Shown: positions 1 to 12,269 of the stretch, in pieces
Layout of the letters: every line of letters begins with the position of its first letter
Position numbering within the stretch: position 1 is the stretch's first letter
NCBI RefSeq assembly: GCF_000165425.1
Contig: NW_001798998.1
Span: forward strand, 176,835 to 240,834
Direction: 5' to 3'
Length of the DNA stretch: 64,000 nucleotides
Source of the DNA: Paramecium tetraurelia
Taxonomy: Eukaryota; Ciliophora; Oligohymenophorea; Peniculida; Parameciidae
The notes under the pieces: generated by a model
The model's input: only the letters and a program-made list of their open reading frames with translations
The model's database searches: none
What the model was told of the DNA's origin: nothing
Position numbers and translations under genes: made by a program

Positions 1-1087
1 GTTGACCTCTAAATAATGTTATGTATAAATAAACAAAGTTCTTCTCGTTTTCTAATTGATGTTTTTGCAAAGAAAGAATTTCTTGTGATTCGTTATATTC
101 TGTTGCCTTTAGAGTAACGACATTTTTCCCTTTATCACAATTTTCTAATTTCTCATGTATAATTTTTAACTTATTGAAGACATCTTAATTTAGTTAGTAA
201 AATTTATGAAATTTGTGAAAATTATTCATAAAAATTAAGTGTGTTAGCTATTTAAATTAATCGTCAGCATGAAAAGCATAAAAAATTTATACTATTTATT
301 CTCCTTTATAAGGTCCTAATGATTCTAAAACTAATTATCTTTCAAAAATGTCTTGCAATATTAATTGTTTGGAATTCGTATCAATTTGTTATAAAATAGT
401 AGTGATCAAAAAGATATTCTTATGATCAACTTCTATAAACCAAGATATAAATTTAATTAATAGCTGATGAAAATAAAGTGCTTTGCAAAAGCTTACATAA
501 TAGTCCTATATACCAATGGCCTCTTATATTTTTTTCAAGTTCCATCTAACAGCAATATCATAAATCTTAACATAAGTTGGAAGGATGAAAGTCTTAGGTT
601 GAATTTCAAGGTATAGCTAATTTAAGATATTATTGAGACATTTAATAAGCATTTAAGTATTATTTTGGATCTCATCAGGTATTTATGATAGAATTTCTTC
701 TTTATTTATATGAGCATGACCCTGATGATGATCACAAATTCCTAATTTAAGAGAATTAATATCTCCGCAGTCACAACATCCACTAGTGTCCTTAAGAACA
801 AATTTATGATCTAAAATATTATTCATAATACTTATGTGTTTGTTAATATCAAAGCATTTGACGCAAATCATATGATGAGTGTCTCCAGAGCAATCAAAAC
901 ATTGAAAACTCAACTCTCCTTTTGGAATATGAGCTCCACATACAGAATGTACTTTTTATTTATGATCTTATAATTATAAAGATTTCTTTGAAATCAAAAG
1001 ATTGTACAATTACTCCATTTCTACTTGTTGTTGATTATTATTGTAGAGACTTTACAATTCTGATTCGATTGTTTCCATTGACATCAT
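1..1087 (-). CDS. UBR-box E3 ubiquitin ligase (N-recognin-like), N-terminal part
   Basis: This is the N-terminal part of a likely UBR-family ubiquitin ligase; the rest lies beyond the left edge. About 362 codons are visible from the first of two adjacent ATGs and they stay open under the ciliate code. A UBR zinc box occupies roughly residues 48-115: VCGAH, then FQCFDCSGDTHHMICVKCF, then GCCDCGD, then CDHHQGH, which matches the Cys/His spacing of the UBR1/UBR2 N-degron pocket. UBR proteins bind destabilising N-terminal residues and ubiquitinate the carrier protein in the cytosol or nucleus. Downstream of the box is a helical region without a recognised motif. No RING is in view because the C-terminus is missing, so ligase activity is inferred from family membership. 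No introns were needed. Confidence 0.85.
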
Positions 1088-2067
1088 GATTGATTAAAAT
1101 ATTTAATAAAATATTTTTATTTTTGCAATACTTTTAAAATGAAAAGCCTCATTTCTGATGAAGTTAAGAAAACTTAATATAATTTTTTTTAAGTCTTTAA
1201 AATTAAAATTATACATATTTATTCTTTCAATATTTCATTTATATTCAAGAAAATCAAAGAGAATTTTTCCCTTTAATTTTTGAATGAAATATAAAATTTT
1301 AATTATTAATATAAATAAGGAAACTAATATAATTTAATTGATAGAAATAATAGTGATATGAAATACATTATTGTAAACCTAGATTAATTAATATTCAATT
1401 CTTCCCTATATATAATAACTTAATTTATAATCTTGTGAGGGATTTAGAATGATATATCACATAATTTTATTTAACTCAAAGTGAATAGTAAATTATAATT
1501 GTTTATTAAATATTTGTGATGACTTATTAATAGCTTTATTATATATTGTAAATCAAATTCATAATCTAAATGAACTTAATCTCTTTATTTGCATAAATTC
1601 CAATTTTAATTTATTAATACAATTTTATAATGGTTCAGTATATATGATAATAAGAATAAAGTTTAGAATAAAGTATTTAAAGGGAAAAACACACATATCC
1701 TCAGAGTATATAATTTTCCACTTACCTAATAAATAGAAGATTTTAAAAAAGTTAAGTTGATATCACAAATTAGACTTAATTTAAGGTACAACATAAATTG
1801 TTTTCAACCATTCGTATAATCTAAATATCTCTTCGTTATTTGAAAGGAATAGTAAGTTTGCAAAATTTGAGTGCATTTATTTCCACATTGTTTATTAAGT
1901 ATTTTAAAATATGTATTAAACTCTTAGAGAAATGAAGTTAAAGCAATTGATCTCCTGATAGATGTAAAATATAAATATAAACATAAAGTCATTTGTTTTC
2001 CTCCAATATTCCACTAGAATTGCATCGTGAAAGTGATTTTTTATTTATACTTCTCTTTCGCAAACGT
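1088..2067. other. Long intergenic gap with a weak minus-strand ORF
   Basis: Very AT-rich sequence between two minus-strand genes, longer than most gaps here. The only open stretch of note is 2025-1804 on the minus strand, 73 codons from ATG to TGA under the ciliate code, with no recognised motif. It could be a gene remnant or chance; I would not call it a gene. Confidence 0.4.
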
Positions 2068-2697
2068 TCATTAAATTAGTGTTCCTGTTAGTTAACACTC
2101 TTTTTAATCATGGAGGCGTGTCTAAACATTTAATTGAATTTATTACTGATCCAACTTCTCATGGTACTCGTTGACCATGCCCTGCACTTGTTCTGGTTAG
2201 TACTTTACAACTTAGATCACTTATTCTTGAATTGCCAACTTGATAGATTTCTCTTTTTTCTTATTGCGTATGTAGTGTTCATCTTCTTCAATGGGAATGG
2301 GGGATAGATTGTTAATTTTTTAATTAACGGGTGATTGTACTTCAGTGACAAGCTTAGTTTTGAGACAGCTGATTTACTGCTGCATTTCATAAAGAGCATT
2401 TTAGATTTTATCGACAAAGTAGTATTTGATGTCATCTTTGCGACTGTCATAAAACTCTATGCATTGCTAATACATTTGCACTACTTGATTAACGCGTTCA
2501 ACAGTGCATTCTTTGACAATCCTTTATTCAAGTGTGGAGAGCATAGTGAAAAACTATCTTGTAAGAGGTTGAGGACGATCTTATTTGAAATATTCCTCAG
2601 GTGGTACTATGCACATGTCTTCTTGTTAACGAGAATCAGATTTAGTGCGTGATCTGCTACCTCCTAATTATTCGAAAGCTTGTCGAAAAATTCTCAT
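2068..2697 (-). CDS. Hypothetical protein, 209 aa, helical
   Basis: A single-exon frame of 210 codons, intact only with TAA/TAG read as Gln, ending in TGA. The product is charged and Gln-rich. The segment around residues 60-110 (QVVQMYQQCIEFYDSRKDD and following) and the C-terminal 50 residues look alpha-helical or coiled-coil. The N-terminus has a short Ser/Arg patch (GGSRSRTKSDSR). No catalytic motif, signal peptide or membrane segment is visible. I do not recognise the family. Codon use and composition resemble the neighbouring genes, so it is probably real. Confidence 0.6.
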
Positions 2698-3182
2698 TCC
2701 TAATTTAATAATTAAATGATGTAATTTTGGAAGAAGACCTCGATAAATAAATGTTAAATGTCTGAATTTTGTTATTTCGTAAGGAAATTATAGTTATTCT
2801 ACTAAACCAAAGTAAAAATAATATTTAATCGAATTGCAGTAATTCTATAATTTATATCAGTATTATACATACGATCAGAATTTTCTTCTGTTCTACTAGT
2901 ATTGAGTGTTAGCTATGGCATTCGGAAGTACAGCCCTAAATTTGTAAAATCTGAAATGCTAGCCTTGCTACACGATATTAGAGGAGAGGTTCAGTTCATA
3001 TAAAAAAAAGGAATCAATATTTTTATATAGAAAGACGAATAGAGAAGAGAAGGGAATGAGAGAGAGTTTGGAGTTGAGGGTTACTCTATCCAGGTTTGGG
3101 TTACTCGAATCATGGATAAAAGTTATTAAATAGTTTTATGAATCACTCTTGAAATTAATTGTAAATTTAAATAGGATTACGA
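2698..3182. other. Intergenic region upstream of the HTH gene
   Basis: No convincing gene. It contains a purine-rich run (about 3000-3070) and a nine-base direct repeat, GGGTTACTC, at 3078-3086 and 3098-3106, about 80-100 bases upstream of the next start codon. The repeat could be part of a promoter but nothing else supports that. Confidence 0.35.
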
Positions 3183-3656
3183 ATGGTAAGGATGATCAAT
3201 AATTTTATTATAAGATAATCTTTCAGCATGGTTCTTGAAAATAAAGTGGATAATCAAGATATCTCTGAAATTCCCAGTCCAACAAAAGCGTCTGGAATTG
3301 AGAATAGATTGAGAGGAAATGATGACCTTAACCAAATGTAGAAATCTAATCGGAAGTACATGAAGGTGACATTGCAGACTAAATAGCTGCTCTATTAAAT
3401 GGTTCAGATGGAAGGGATAAAAATAAAGGAAGTAATGGAAGATATAAAACTTACATAGGCTGCCAGAATTCTTGGTATCAAGTATGCAACAGCCAAAACG
3501 ATAGTGTATCACAGAAGACAAAAGCGAAAGGAGAGGGGGAAGTGCGGGCTGCGAATGTGTGGTTATACTGAATTGGTGGATAATCGTGTTTCTCGTTTGC
3601 AGATAATTTCGATAACTGGGAACGATGCAAAGTAATGCAAGGAGTACATTCTGTGA
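3183..3656 (+). CDS. Small putative helix-turn-helix protein, 157 aa
   Basis: Open frame of 158 codons ending in TGA. ATG at 3183 is the first in frame after an upstream TGA; a second in-frame ATG at 3228 gives a 142-residue product and is an equally plausible start. The central region reads MEDIKLTQAARILGIKYATA followed by KTIVYHRRQKRK. That has the form of a helix-turn-helix (helix, AxxLGI turn, recognition helix) followed by a basic patch. Such folds bind DNA, so a nuclear role is inferred, not shown. There is no second domain. A direct repeat lies upstream. It could alternatively be a remnant of a longer gene, as the N-terminus is poorly defined. Confidence 0.55.
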
Positions 3657-3810
3657 ATAGGGGATTATGATCTTATGTTTCTTGTTGTATAGGAATAATC
3701 GATATAAATAATTAATCCTTTATATAACAAAACTATGAATGAGGATACTTAAATAGAGTCCCAGAATTTGAGGTATGAAATAAAGTTAAACAAATCATAA
3801 GAAGAGATGT

Positions 3811-4008
3811 TCAGTTGTTTTCTATTCGTTTTTCGATGGTTTTGAGATCTGAATTCAACTTTCTGACTACATCATCTGCGGTGATGTTGGTTCCCATTTT
3901 CTTGTTGTAGAGAGCGGCAATGATGGCCGGATTGCTTCGAATCTCTTGGATGGGGACACTCTTCAAACATTCAGTTAGAGCACTGATGGATTCATTTGAA
4001 TTGTTCAT
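3811..4008 (-). CDS. Small hypothetical protein, 65 aa
   Basis: ATG to TGA frame of 65 residues without any reassigned codon, starting 21 bases after the stop of the HP1-like gene on the same strand. The product (MNNSNESISALTECLKSVPI at the start, a KKMGTN turn, then a Lys/Glu-rich end) looks like a short helical bundle. No known motif is seen and no function can be assigned. The tight spacing and lack of stops argue for a real small gene, but an ORF this short could be chance. Confidence 0.5.
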   Translation of the reverse strand: MNNSNESISALTECLKSVPIQEIRSNPAIIAALYNKKMGTNITADDVVRKLNSDLKTIEKRIENN

Positions 4009-4029
4009 TATAATAATTATAATATTATC

Positions 4030-4467
4030 TCATTTATTATTTGGCCATTTGATTTTCTTCAACAGATAGTCTATTAATATTTCAGGATTGTGCATTTTTA
4101 GTGTGTTTTAATTAACCCACGATACTTTCGGTGCAAGGTTATTCTTCTGCTTCCAAGAAACTTGGAATAGGAGGTTTTGACCATCATTGTCCTTCCTGAT
4201 TTACAAAATTTCATCTGCAGAATCACCATCATCATAGTTCCCTTCTCCAACTTCTTGATTCTGTTTCTGCTTCAACGATTGCTCGAAATCAAGCACATAG
4301 GTCATGACAGATTGTAGATTTTCGATTGGTTCCCAAGTTTTCTCATTGTCAGAATATCCCTGCCATTTTACCTCGTATTCAGTTCTTCCATTCTTGACTC
4401 GTTTATTAGTAATGGCCTCAACCATGTATTCTTCTTAAGAGGACACAGACACAGGAGAACCCGACAT
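4030..4467 (-). CDS. HP1-like chromodomain plus chromo-shadow protein, 145 aa
   Basis: Heterochromatin-protein-1-like protein. Residues about 15-60 form a chromodomain: [20 protein letters not shown], then [18 protein letters not shown], with the aromatic cage residues Y, W and the second W all present. This domain binds methylated histone H3 tails. An acidic hinge ([15 protein letters not shown]) follows. Residues about 90-140 ([38 protein letters not shown]) fit a chromo-shadow domain, the dimerisation module of HP1. Single exon, 146 codons, compact for the family. In ciliates such proteins act in heterochromatin and in developmental DNA elimination; which role applies here is inference. 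The gene is divergent from the SPAG17-like gene with 275 bases between starts. Confidence 0.8.
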
Positions 4468-4742
4468 CTTTAATTAAATTAATGGCGCCCTTAATAAACA
4501 TCTTGTACTTAAGAGCCATTTAATTGGCTGCTTTTAATTTGATAATAATCCCACGATAAAATGGCTGTCAATTGAGATTCATTATAAGTGATTAAATTAT
4601 CATCTCCTCAGGGGATGATTCAATTAACTAGAACCGCCCAAGTGCAGACTCTTATGAAGAGGATCTCCCCATAATTAGTAGTTCCTTAAGATATTATGAT
4701 TTGATTACACTATATAAGATTAATTAAAAATAATTATAATTA
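4468..4742. promoter_or_regulatory. Shared upstream region of the HP1-like and SPAG17-like genes
   Basis: The 275 bases separate two divergent start codons and must hold both promoters. The sequence is AT-rich with no motif I can name. Assignment rests only on gene orientation. Confidence 0.4.
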
Positions 4743-7700
4743 ATGCCACCTAAAAAGGATGAAGTTGACTTGAATGCTTTACCACCACTCAGGCATCTTT
4801 GTGTGGGTATTCGAATTGAAGCTGGGAAGGCTCGAGCTGCCAAGTTATTAAACTTACTCAAGGAAACCAAATCATTTCAGAAGAATATAACGAGAGAGGA
4901 AATAATCAACTTTTGCAAGGAGAAGCAGTTGTATGTTGATCCTGCCACTTTAACTGATAAGCAAAAGAAAGTACACTTGTTATTTTGATAGTAGGATTCT
5001 AAATTCATGGCAGAAGTAGCCACTGAACTCACATCCGAAGTTATGAATAAGGGATTTTAGATGTTCATTTAGGATTAAGTCCTGTCGATAAGGAAAGCCA
5101 AGTATTAAGCAGCTCAAGCTTTAGCAGCAGAGAAAGCTGCCCCGCCAAAGAAAGACGACAAGAAGGATGTCAAGAAGGGAGGCAAAGAAGCAGCGGCAGT
5201 TGCACCAATTCCAGAACCTGAAAAAGTTGTACCCGAGAAGGAGTACACCAAGAATTTTGACATCGTTTTTCTCGTTCAAGGCTTCCCTCAAGTACCATAA
5301 GAATAGATCGAATTAATCATGCATGTCAAAGAGAAAGTCATCAATTGGGGCGGTGTTGATATGAATCTATTGGAACAAGGAGAAGATTTCTAAGAAGAAT
5401 TGGAAAAGCGAATGGAAGAATTCATACAGCCAGTTACAATTAAGAGATCCTACTCAGAAGAGTCTCTACATTATACTGCTGCAGAAAGGGCAGTCATTGA
5501 GGAAATCAAAAAATAAAGAAATGGTTCCCAAAAATCAGATCCACTCAGACAACTTACAATTAAGGAATTGATCTTGGAAATGGATTTGGAAGTTGAGGAA
5601 GAAACACTCAAATAATTCCATGAATAATTGATTGAGGAGATCTGCCAATTTAGTGTAGATCAATAGCAATTCAACGAATGGATTGTGAACAAGAAACCAA
5701 TTCCCTTGATTACTAAAGAAGCACCCAAAGATCCATTCGATTTAGAAGTTGAGCGTATCAAGCATGAGGCTCATTAAGCAGAGGAGTAACAGAAGGCTGC
5801 AGAAGAGGCAGTTGCTGCAGAGAAGAACAAAAAAGGAGCCAAGAAAGAGGCTAAGAAAACAGATGCTGAATTGGAGGCTGAGAGATTGGCTGAAATAGAG
5901 AAGAACAAATAAAATGAATTGAGAAAATAATAAATTGAAGAAGCTTTGGAATAGCAATAGAAAATGAAAGCAAAATTACATTTGTAATATTATAAGCGAT
6001 AATTATCTGATGTGCAATTGTCAAAAGTAGGACCTTGTATCCTATTAGAATGTTTATTAGATTAGTTATCTGCTGAGGCTGCTTATATTTAAAGTTCTAA
6101 AGTGCCTCCATGTTTAGAGGATTAAGAAGATGCAGAACAAGTTAATAGACTTTTGGCAAATCAAAAAAAGGAGTAACATTAAGCAGAAAATGCCAAGTAA
6201 TTGATATTGGATGAATGCGATTGGATTGAAGTAAGAGGACACTTTGGTTAATTACACGATTAATAATTTATTGTTGAGAGAGAACACAAGATCTTTGACA
6301 ATTTATGTTTCCCTGGCATTGATAGACAAGGCATGCCAGAAATAGCAGAGAAATCAGAGAAATTACGAAAGGCCAATAAGGCTAAGTTGCATCCATTTAT
6401 TAATGTAGATGTAAGTGAATTTGAAAGAAGACAACTACTTTTGTCCTTTGAAGAATTGCTCAAAGAAAATGAGCCTGAGTAAGACTGGTATTTGGGTGAC
6501 CGTGTCTATTTAGAGAGACATAATAAAAATACTCTGAAATAACAATTTTATGAAGCATTATTACATGATCCTCAAGTAGTTCTAAAATATTTACCCGATG
6601 ATGATGCTCTAATGGTTTGTTGTTATTATAAGAATCCTCCTGGAAGAACACTAAGAAAGAAATGGTCAGCCGAATGGAGAGTTCTACCTAATTTGGAATA
6701 CTTTATCCAAGTTCGTAATTTTAATAGTGAATATTATTATGATATTGATTACTAATAAATTGGGGCTATTACTGAGAGATCAAAAATCATGTATCCCACT
6801 GATAATTCATTAATAATTGCAACCAAATTTACTGTTGGAGAGGTAGAACGTATAAGATACAGAGTTATTAAAGAGAATCTGGTTTTTGGAATACAGGGAG
6901 GGTTTTATGCCTAATTTAGAGATTTGAGAATGAGTGCCTAAGATTAGATAATGAATTTGACATTTAAGAATGGTCTTTGCCTAAGGTTTACTCAGAAGGG
7001 AGAAGTGGTTTAATAATATCTTTATCAAAAACCATAAGAATAGACTCAGACATTGCTAAATTTATATGATAATGCAGAAATCAATCATGAATTAGAAATT
7101 AAAAGAGTGATTACAGGATAAGGAACAGTAATAGTGTATAAGAAGGATGGATCAATCATAGTATTATATGCAAATGGTAATGTCTCAATGTACAAAAATG
7201 ACATGTGGATAACAACTAATAATAAAGGAATTAGAAAATCATAGAAGGGAATCGAAAAGATCCCATGTGCAATTAAAAATGATCCTGAGAGTGGTGCCAA
7301 AGTGTATATTCGAGATGATCAAACTCTCATCATTTACTATAAAGATGGATCTCAGTATACTTAACATTACGATGGAACCATAATGCTTATAAAAGGAGAT
7401 AAGGTTATTGTGGAACATCCTAATTTTGCTAGTGTCGTAGTCACAATTGACAAGGTCAAATAGAGAACTGGAACTATCATTGGAATGGGCAGTGCTTATG
7501 CAAATGTAGGTTTCGACAATATCTTCGAAAGAAGTAATGATGGCCGAGTGGTAGAAACCTTTTATTAAGGGTGTAAGGTGATCTCTTATATTGAGAAATA
7601 AGAACTTCCAGAATACAAGTAATACAAGACTAATCGAATTCATTTGATGTACACTCATGATGGAAGTGTTGCCAAGGTAGTTGATGATGGGGAAATTGTC

Positions 7701-9901
7701 ATCGTCACTGCTGAGGAGAGAGTCAGACTCAATAATAAAGGGGAGAAGAAACAATTGGGATAAGACATTGACTATTGGTTGTAACTGTTTTCTGTTTCAG
7801 AAGAACGTAAGGCTGGAGTTTATACTATTGATTTGACCAGAAAATGCATCTTTACAAAGGATGAAGAATCCAATTATTTCTAAATTGATGAAGATGGAAA
7901 TGTTACATCTAAGATTTCAGTATCCTTAAATCAAGAACCCTCTACTCCTGATTACATTCCTGATGGCTTATTCGTGGATGAAGAGAACAAAGTGCTTCCA
8001 CCACCAAAGTCGTGGGTTCCTCCCAGATTATTTTTAGTTAAAAATGATAATACAGGTGTTGAATTATTCAATCAAACTCAATTACAGGATTACTTTAGAC
8101 TTAAATCAGAAAATCCATTCTGCACTAGATTAATTGATGAATTACCAAACAATGTTAAATCTATATCCTTCATCACTGAGTTGAAGAATTAGACCAAAAA
8201 GTTCATTGAAGTCAAAATACCGTAAACACTAGATATTGTACCTAAAACAGTTTAAAAAACTACCATAATTCCTCACAAAGTCTTTACTTATCGCAATTTC
8301 TTGGAGTACCTTCCATTTGATAAGGATCAAAGAGCTCTTCACGAGTAATCATTGCAAAAGTATGAAGTCTGGCAAAAGGCTATGTAGAAAGCTTAGAATG
8401 AGTTTGGAGTTATACAAAAGTCAGAAGATGAAAGAGATGCTGAGTTTATTATTTAAATGAAGATCCTGGAAAGCAGAAGAACAGATTATTCTTATGAATC
8501 CTACGATTAAGCCAAAAGCAAGATCACTTTGCCTGACTCTGCATCCAATGTAGTTGAACCCCTAGAATAAACCCTGGTTAGAACAGCCAAAGTGCAATAA
8601 GTTGTCTAATAAGCCTTCGTTGATGTTCACAGGAAAGTGCAGACTATTTAGATCTAGAAGTCTATGAAACCAACTTCAGAAGCCAAAGGGTTTGTCTAAA
8701 ATTACTTTGATACAAAGGAAGGACATGAATATTTGAAAACAGCCCCTGAAAATCCTCCAATCAAAAAACCAAGAGAGAGAATAGTCTAACCTAAAGAAGA
8801 AGAACAGCAACAACAATAGATCCTGCAAGAAACTTAAAAGACAATGCCAGAAGGAATCATTCCTTTAGAATAACCTTAATTGCCTACTCCACAATATAAT
8901 GATACAAATAATCTTACAAAAGTGATAATTAAGCCTTCAGTTTTCACTCAAGCAGAAATCGACGACGAGGTTAAATAGAGGAAATAACTTGATGAATCGA
9001 TCAGATATAGATAAGTAAAGAAGAAGGATTTTGATGTCTATGGAAAAGAGAGAAAAGACTAAAAATTGGTGCCTTGTCTCCTCAAAACAAACCCAAAGTC
9101 TGAATTGAATTAGAAGTACATTCTAACAGATGCATCAACAGACAATAGAATTAAGATTAGTTCAATGGCAACTCGAGTTTATTAATAGGCTGCTCCCATC
9201 AGTCAAATTAGAAATGAAGGCATGCATCAAACCATCATAAGGACTTTGGACAAAAAGAATAATTTGGATGATCTTATAGATAAAAAGAATCTCATGGTTA
9301 CGAGTGATATCAATGATAGATTAAAGAAGGATCTATTGATTTATCCTGTTAATGTTCAGTTTGGAGAACTTAAACAAGGAGGATAGTATGAATTCAAAAT
9401 CTCAGTCAAGAATGAGGATATCATGGCTTAACGTATAGTTTTAAAGTAACCGTTGAATACAAATATTAAAGGGTTGATGAAATAGATGGGCTCGGTATTT
9501 TAATTTATTTATACTTCTAGATATCCCTCGGTTTGGTCAGAGAGGTCTTTATTCACATCAGCGCAGAAAGAGTTGGCCAATTCTCTGATGAACTCTAAAT
9601 CATGTCAAAACATTCCATCTACACAATACCAATTACTGGCAATGTACTTGAGTCGAGTATGTTTGATAAACTCAACTCAGAATAGATCAAACTCACCAAT
9701 AAACCTCTCTTAAGGAAGCATGTTAAAGACTTGAAAGCTGTATGACATTTTAGTTATTATTTGCAGTCTAAACAATAGGACATAATTGGAGATAGCTAGG
9801 ATTCTGATCTGCTACCGAAGATCAACTATGACAAGAATGTCAAGATCGATGCTTTTTAAAATCAGAAGAAGGAGGAGTAATCATATGAGGAGGAGAATTG
9901 A
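4743..9901 (+). CDS. SPAG17: SPAG17/PF6-like ciliary central-apparatus protein
   Basis: A product of about 1,694 residues resembling SPAG17 (Chlamydomonas PF6), a scaffold of the C1a projection of the ciliary central pair that is needed for beating. The start MPPKKDEVDLNALPPLRHLC, the Lys/Ala/Glu-rich early segment, the WIEVRGHFGQLHDQQ stretch, the long beta-rich middle with repeated YKKDGS / YTHDGS elements, and a C-terminal ASH-like segment (INDRLKKDLLIYPVNVQFGE) are as expected for the family. Three introns restore frame: 4971-4991 (21 nt; ending at 4994 is also possible), 9495-9520 (26 nt) and 9740-9766 (27 nt). The first and third contain an in-frame TGA. Assignment is by remembered family features; an alignment would settle it. 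Confidence 0.75.
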
Positions 9902-9983
9902 TTATCACAATTTATAATAGATATAGATATTAATTCTAAGACAGTAGAGTTATGAATATCCCATAATAGTTATTTTAATTAAA

Positions 9984-11096
9984 TCACACCTTAATCTTCC
10001 TGATATTCTTCCGCAGTATGCTTTACATTGATTTCGTCTTTTCCAAGAAGTTTTTGACTCTTTCATCTTCTTTAAATTTATTGGAACGCTTAAGATTTTC
10101 AGCAAAGCTCATTGAATCTATTTTGACATTGTCTTTGAGACATTGACATGTTTTTGCTTCCAAAAGTAGAGGTAACCAATTGAGAGTGGCTAAATTGACA
10201 GCCTCAGCAACATTGAATCCACAATTAAAGCCTTGATGATAGGCTCCAGCAAAAATAAACATAAACTCTCCTTGATGATGAGCCATTTTTGAAATTCTAA
10301 TTTCGGGTATTTTCTCCTTCAGCAAATATGGGTTGATAACTGTAGTTTTATGTCTCAAATATTCTGAACACTTATTAAAATGATCACCATATTACTGTTT
10401 GGCATATTTTTCAATGAGATGACTATCAGCTTCGGGTATTGAATACCAGAATCTAATTATTATAATATATTATAATTTACTTGTCTTTTCCAACATGAAG
10501 ATAATTAACACTACAAAGATCTAGGTCTTCTTTGTGCCAAGCAAAGAATGACTTCCATGAACCAACGTATATATAAGGTTCATTGACTCCTGGGATTCGG
10601 TTCTTGAGTCCAAAGTTGAGTAGGCTTGTAATTTGGTTGAGGTTCCAAGAATTGTTGACATCCATCAGACTTAGTTTAATGTCAGCTCCATATAGAGGAG
10701 GACTGAAGGCTAGACTTTTCCAGTAAAGCTTTTCCAGTTGGTCTGAATTTAGTTTTTCATGTTATTTATCTATTTCTGTTTGTTTAGCTCTGTAATCCTT
10801 GAGAGGCATTGACTTTTTTAAGATGTGTAAACATTCGTAGTTGCCCCCCTTCCCATAAACATTCTGCTCAATAGGACCTTAAATAATTAGATTGTCAAGA
10901 GATTTGTTGTAATCTTGCTAGCGAATTCGGAAGTTCTTTGGGGGAATGATCTATGAATTAATTTAAAAATATAATTTACTTTCACCATCCCGTAGTTGGA
11001 TGAATATTATTTATCTATTTTCTCAATGTAATCATAGAAGTTTTCGAACTCTTAGGGTGTTGGCCGTAACACAGGGCACTCCTCAATGGTTGTCAT
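9984..11096 (-). CDS. KDM4-like JmjN/JmjC histone lysine demethylase, 351 aa
   Basis: An iron- and 2-oxoglutarate-dependent histone demethylase of the JMJD2/KDM4 type. Residues about 8-45 are a JmjN domain (VLRPTPQEFENFYDYIEKID, YGMVKIIPP). The JmjC core has GVNEPYIYVGSWKSFFAWHK with EDLDLCSVNYLHVG, supplying the HxE iron ligands, and later AYHQGFNCGFNVAEAVNLAT, supplying the distal His. KFWYSIP matches the KSWYAVP element of KDM4. Introns: 10951-10979 (29 nt) and 10453-10480 (28 nt). The protein stops soon after the catalytic core, with no PHD or Tudor domains as in animal KDM4A, which is usual for protist relatives. Expected substrate is methylated H3 (K9 or K36), by family only. Convergent with the SPAG17-like gene (82 bases apart). 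Confidence 0.85.
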
Positions 11097-11259
11097 GTTT
11101 TAAATAATACTTAAATATCTTGGAATCAAACAATCCCTTTGAGCACCCCGGTGAGACAATATATACATATATATTAAAAGGAAAGAGAATGTAAGAAACC
11201 TTAAAGGTTGAGAGATAGATTGTCTCTGGAGTGCGATTTGGCTGAGTGCGTCCACTTAA

Positions 11260-12200
11260 TTCCCTGCTTCATTATGGGCTCTTCCATCTGCTCGCCTACA
11301 ACACTTTAATTAATTGATATATTAGAATCATTATTCCGTATCTTCTATAATGTACTCGACACCTCGTTAAGTTTTTCTTCTCAAATGAGTTTTAGACTTC
11401 TCAATCTCATTGAAACCATCAATTTGTAAAGGCTAAACCACCCTCTTTATCAAATCGCTTTTATGTGCAAACATTGCAAATTAACAGTATGAGATACTGC
11501 AATTCCCTTTGATTACTAAAACTAATACTGTCTCGTGATGCATAATTGTGTTCATCTTCATTATTATTTTGTATTGCCATGATTTGAATAAGACTCTGCA
11601 GACTTTATTATGTTTATTTCTGCTGATCAATCGAAGTGTTGTCTTCTTCCTAATCGGTAATTTGCTAAATCATTTCTGTTTCATATCCTCTCTTAATTTG
11701 ATCCCAAAATCATCCTGCTTAATGAATAAACCTTGCTTCCCATCTCTTCTAAAATTATTATGTTTAAATTCTAACACACCATGGTTGTGTTCTTCTTGAA
11801 TTCAATCATGCTCAATTATCTATCTTCTATTATGATATAATACTCAAGAGAAACTGGGTAAATTCGAATATCTGGAGTAATCTGGAAGTAGGAACTGTTT
11901 TGATCTCTCATGATCTTCTAATACCAGAATATGTCCACTTTCATCAAATCATGTTTACACCTGTTCTTAATTTCCTCATTGTATTAAGGTTAGTCAAAAA
12001 TACAGAAATTAAATGTCCCTTCTCCATTAATTATAATGAATAATACAGCATAATCTTAAATTATAAACTCCTGAAAACAGATTTTGTTTGAATACGCTAC
12101 TCTAAATCTGAAGCAAGTTTGTCAGATGGCGTATTCTTAGACTACAATTATTCCAGACTCCTTTGATGAATGAAAGTTCATCTCTCATTAAAAGATTTAT
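11260..12200 (-). pseudogene. Decayed gene, partly resembling a heat-shock-factor DNA-binding domain
   Basis: No frame stays open here, but coding-like pieces lie in different minus-strand frames. Around 11945-11850 one frame reads ESGHILVLEDHERSKQFLLP then DYSRYSNLPSF. The same frame at about 11790-11710 reads VLEFKHNNFRRDGKQGLFIK. Together they resemble the middle and end of an HSF DNA-binding domain (the LPxYFKHxNxxSF and EFKHxxFxR elements). In-frame TGA codons interrupt the two pieces, and a Gln/Glu-rich stretch that could be the coiled coil follows in another frame (about 11690-11500). I read this as a frameshifted relic. Multiple undetected introns could explain some shifts, but not the TGAs inside the conserved block. 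The HSF link is moderate and needs a search. Confidence 0.4.
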
Positions 12201-12269
12201 GGTGATTGATCATGGACTGACTTTAATCAGCCATGACCCATTTTAAGAAGAAATCATCAATTCCCTTTT

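Noticed and set aside
7239-7754. 171-codon standard-code frame on the minus strand
   Set aside because: It is antisense to the SPAG17-like gene, has no family motif and disappears as a candidate once the plus-strand frame is read with code 6.
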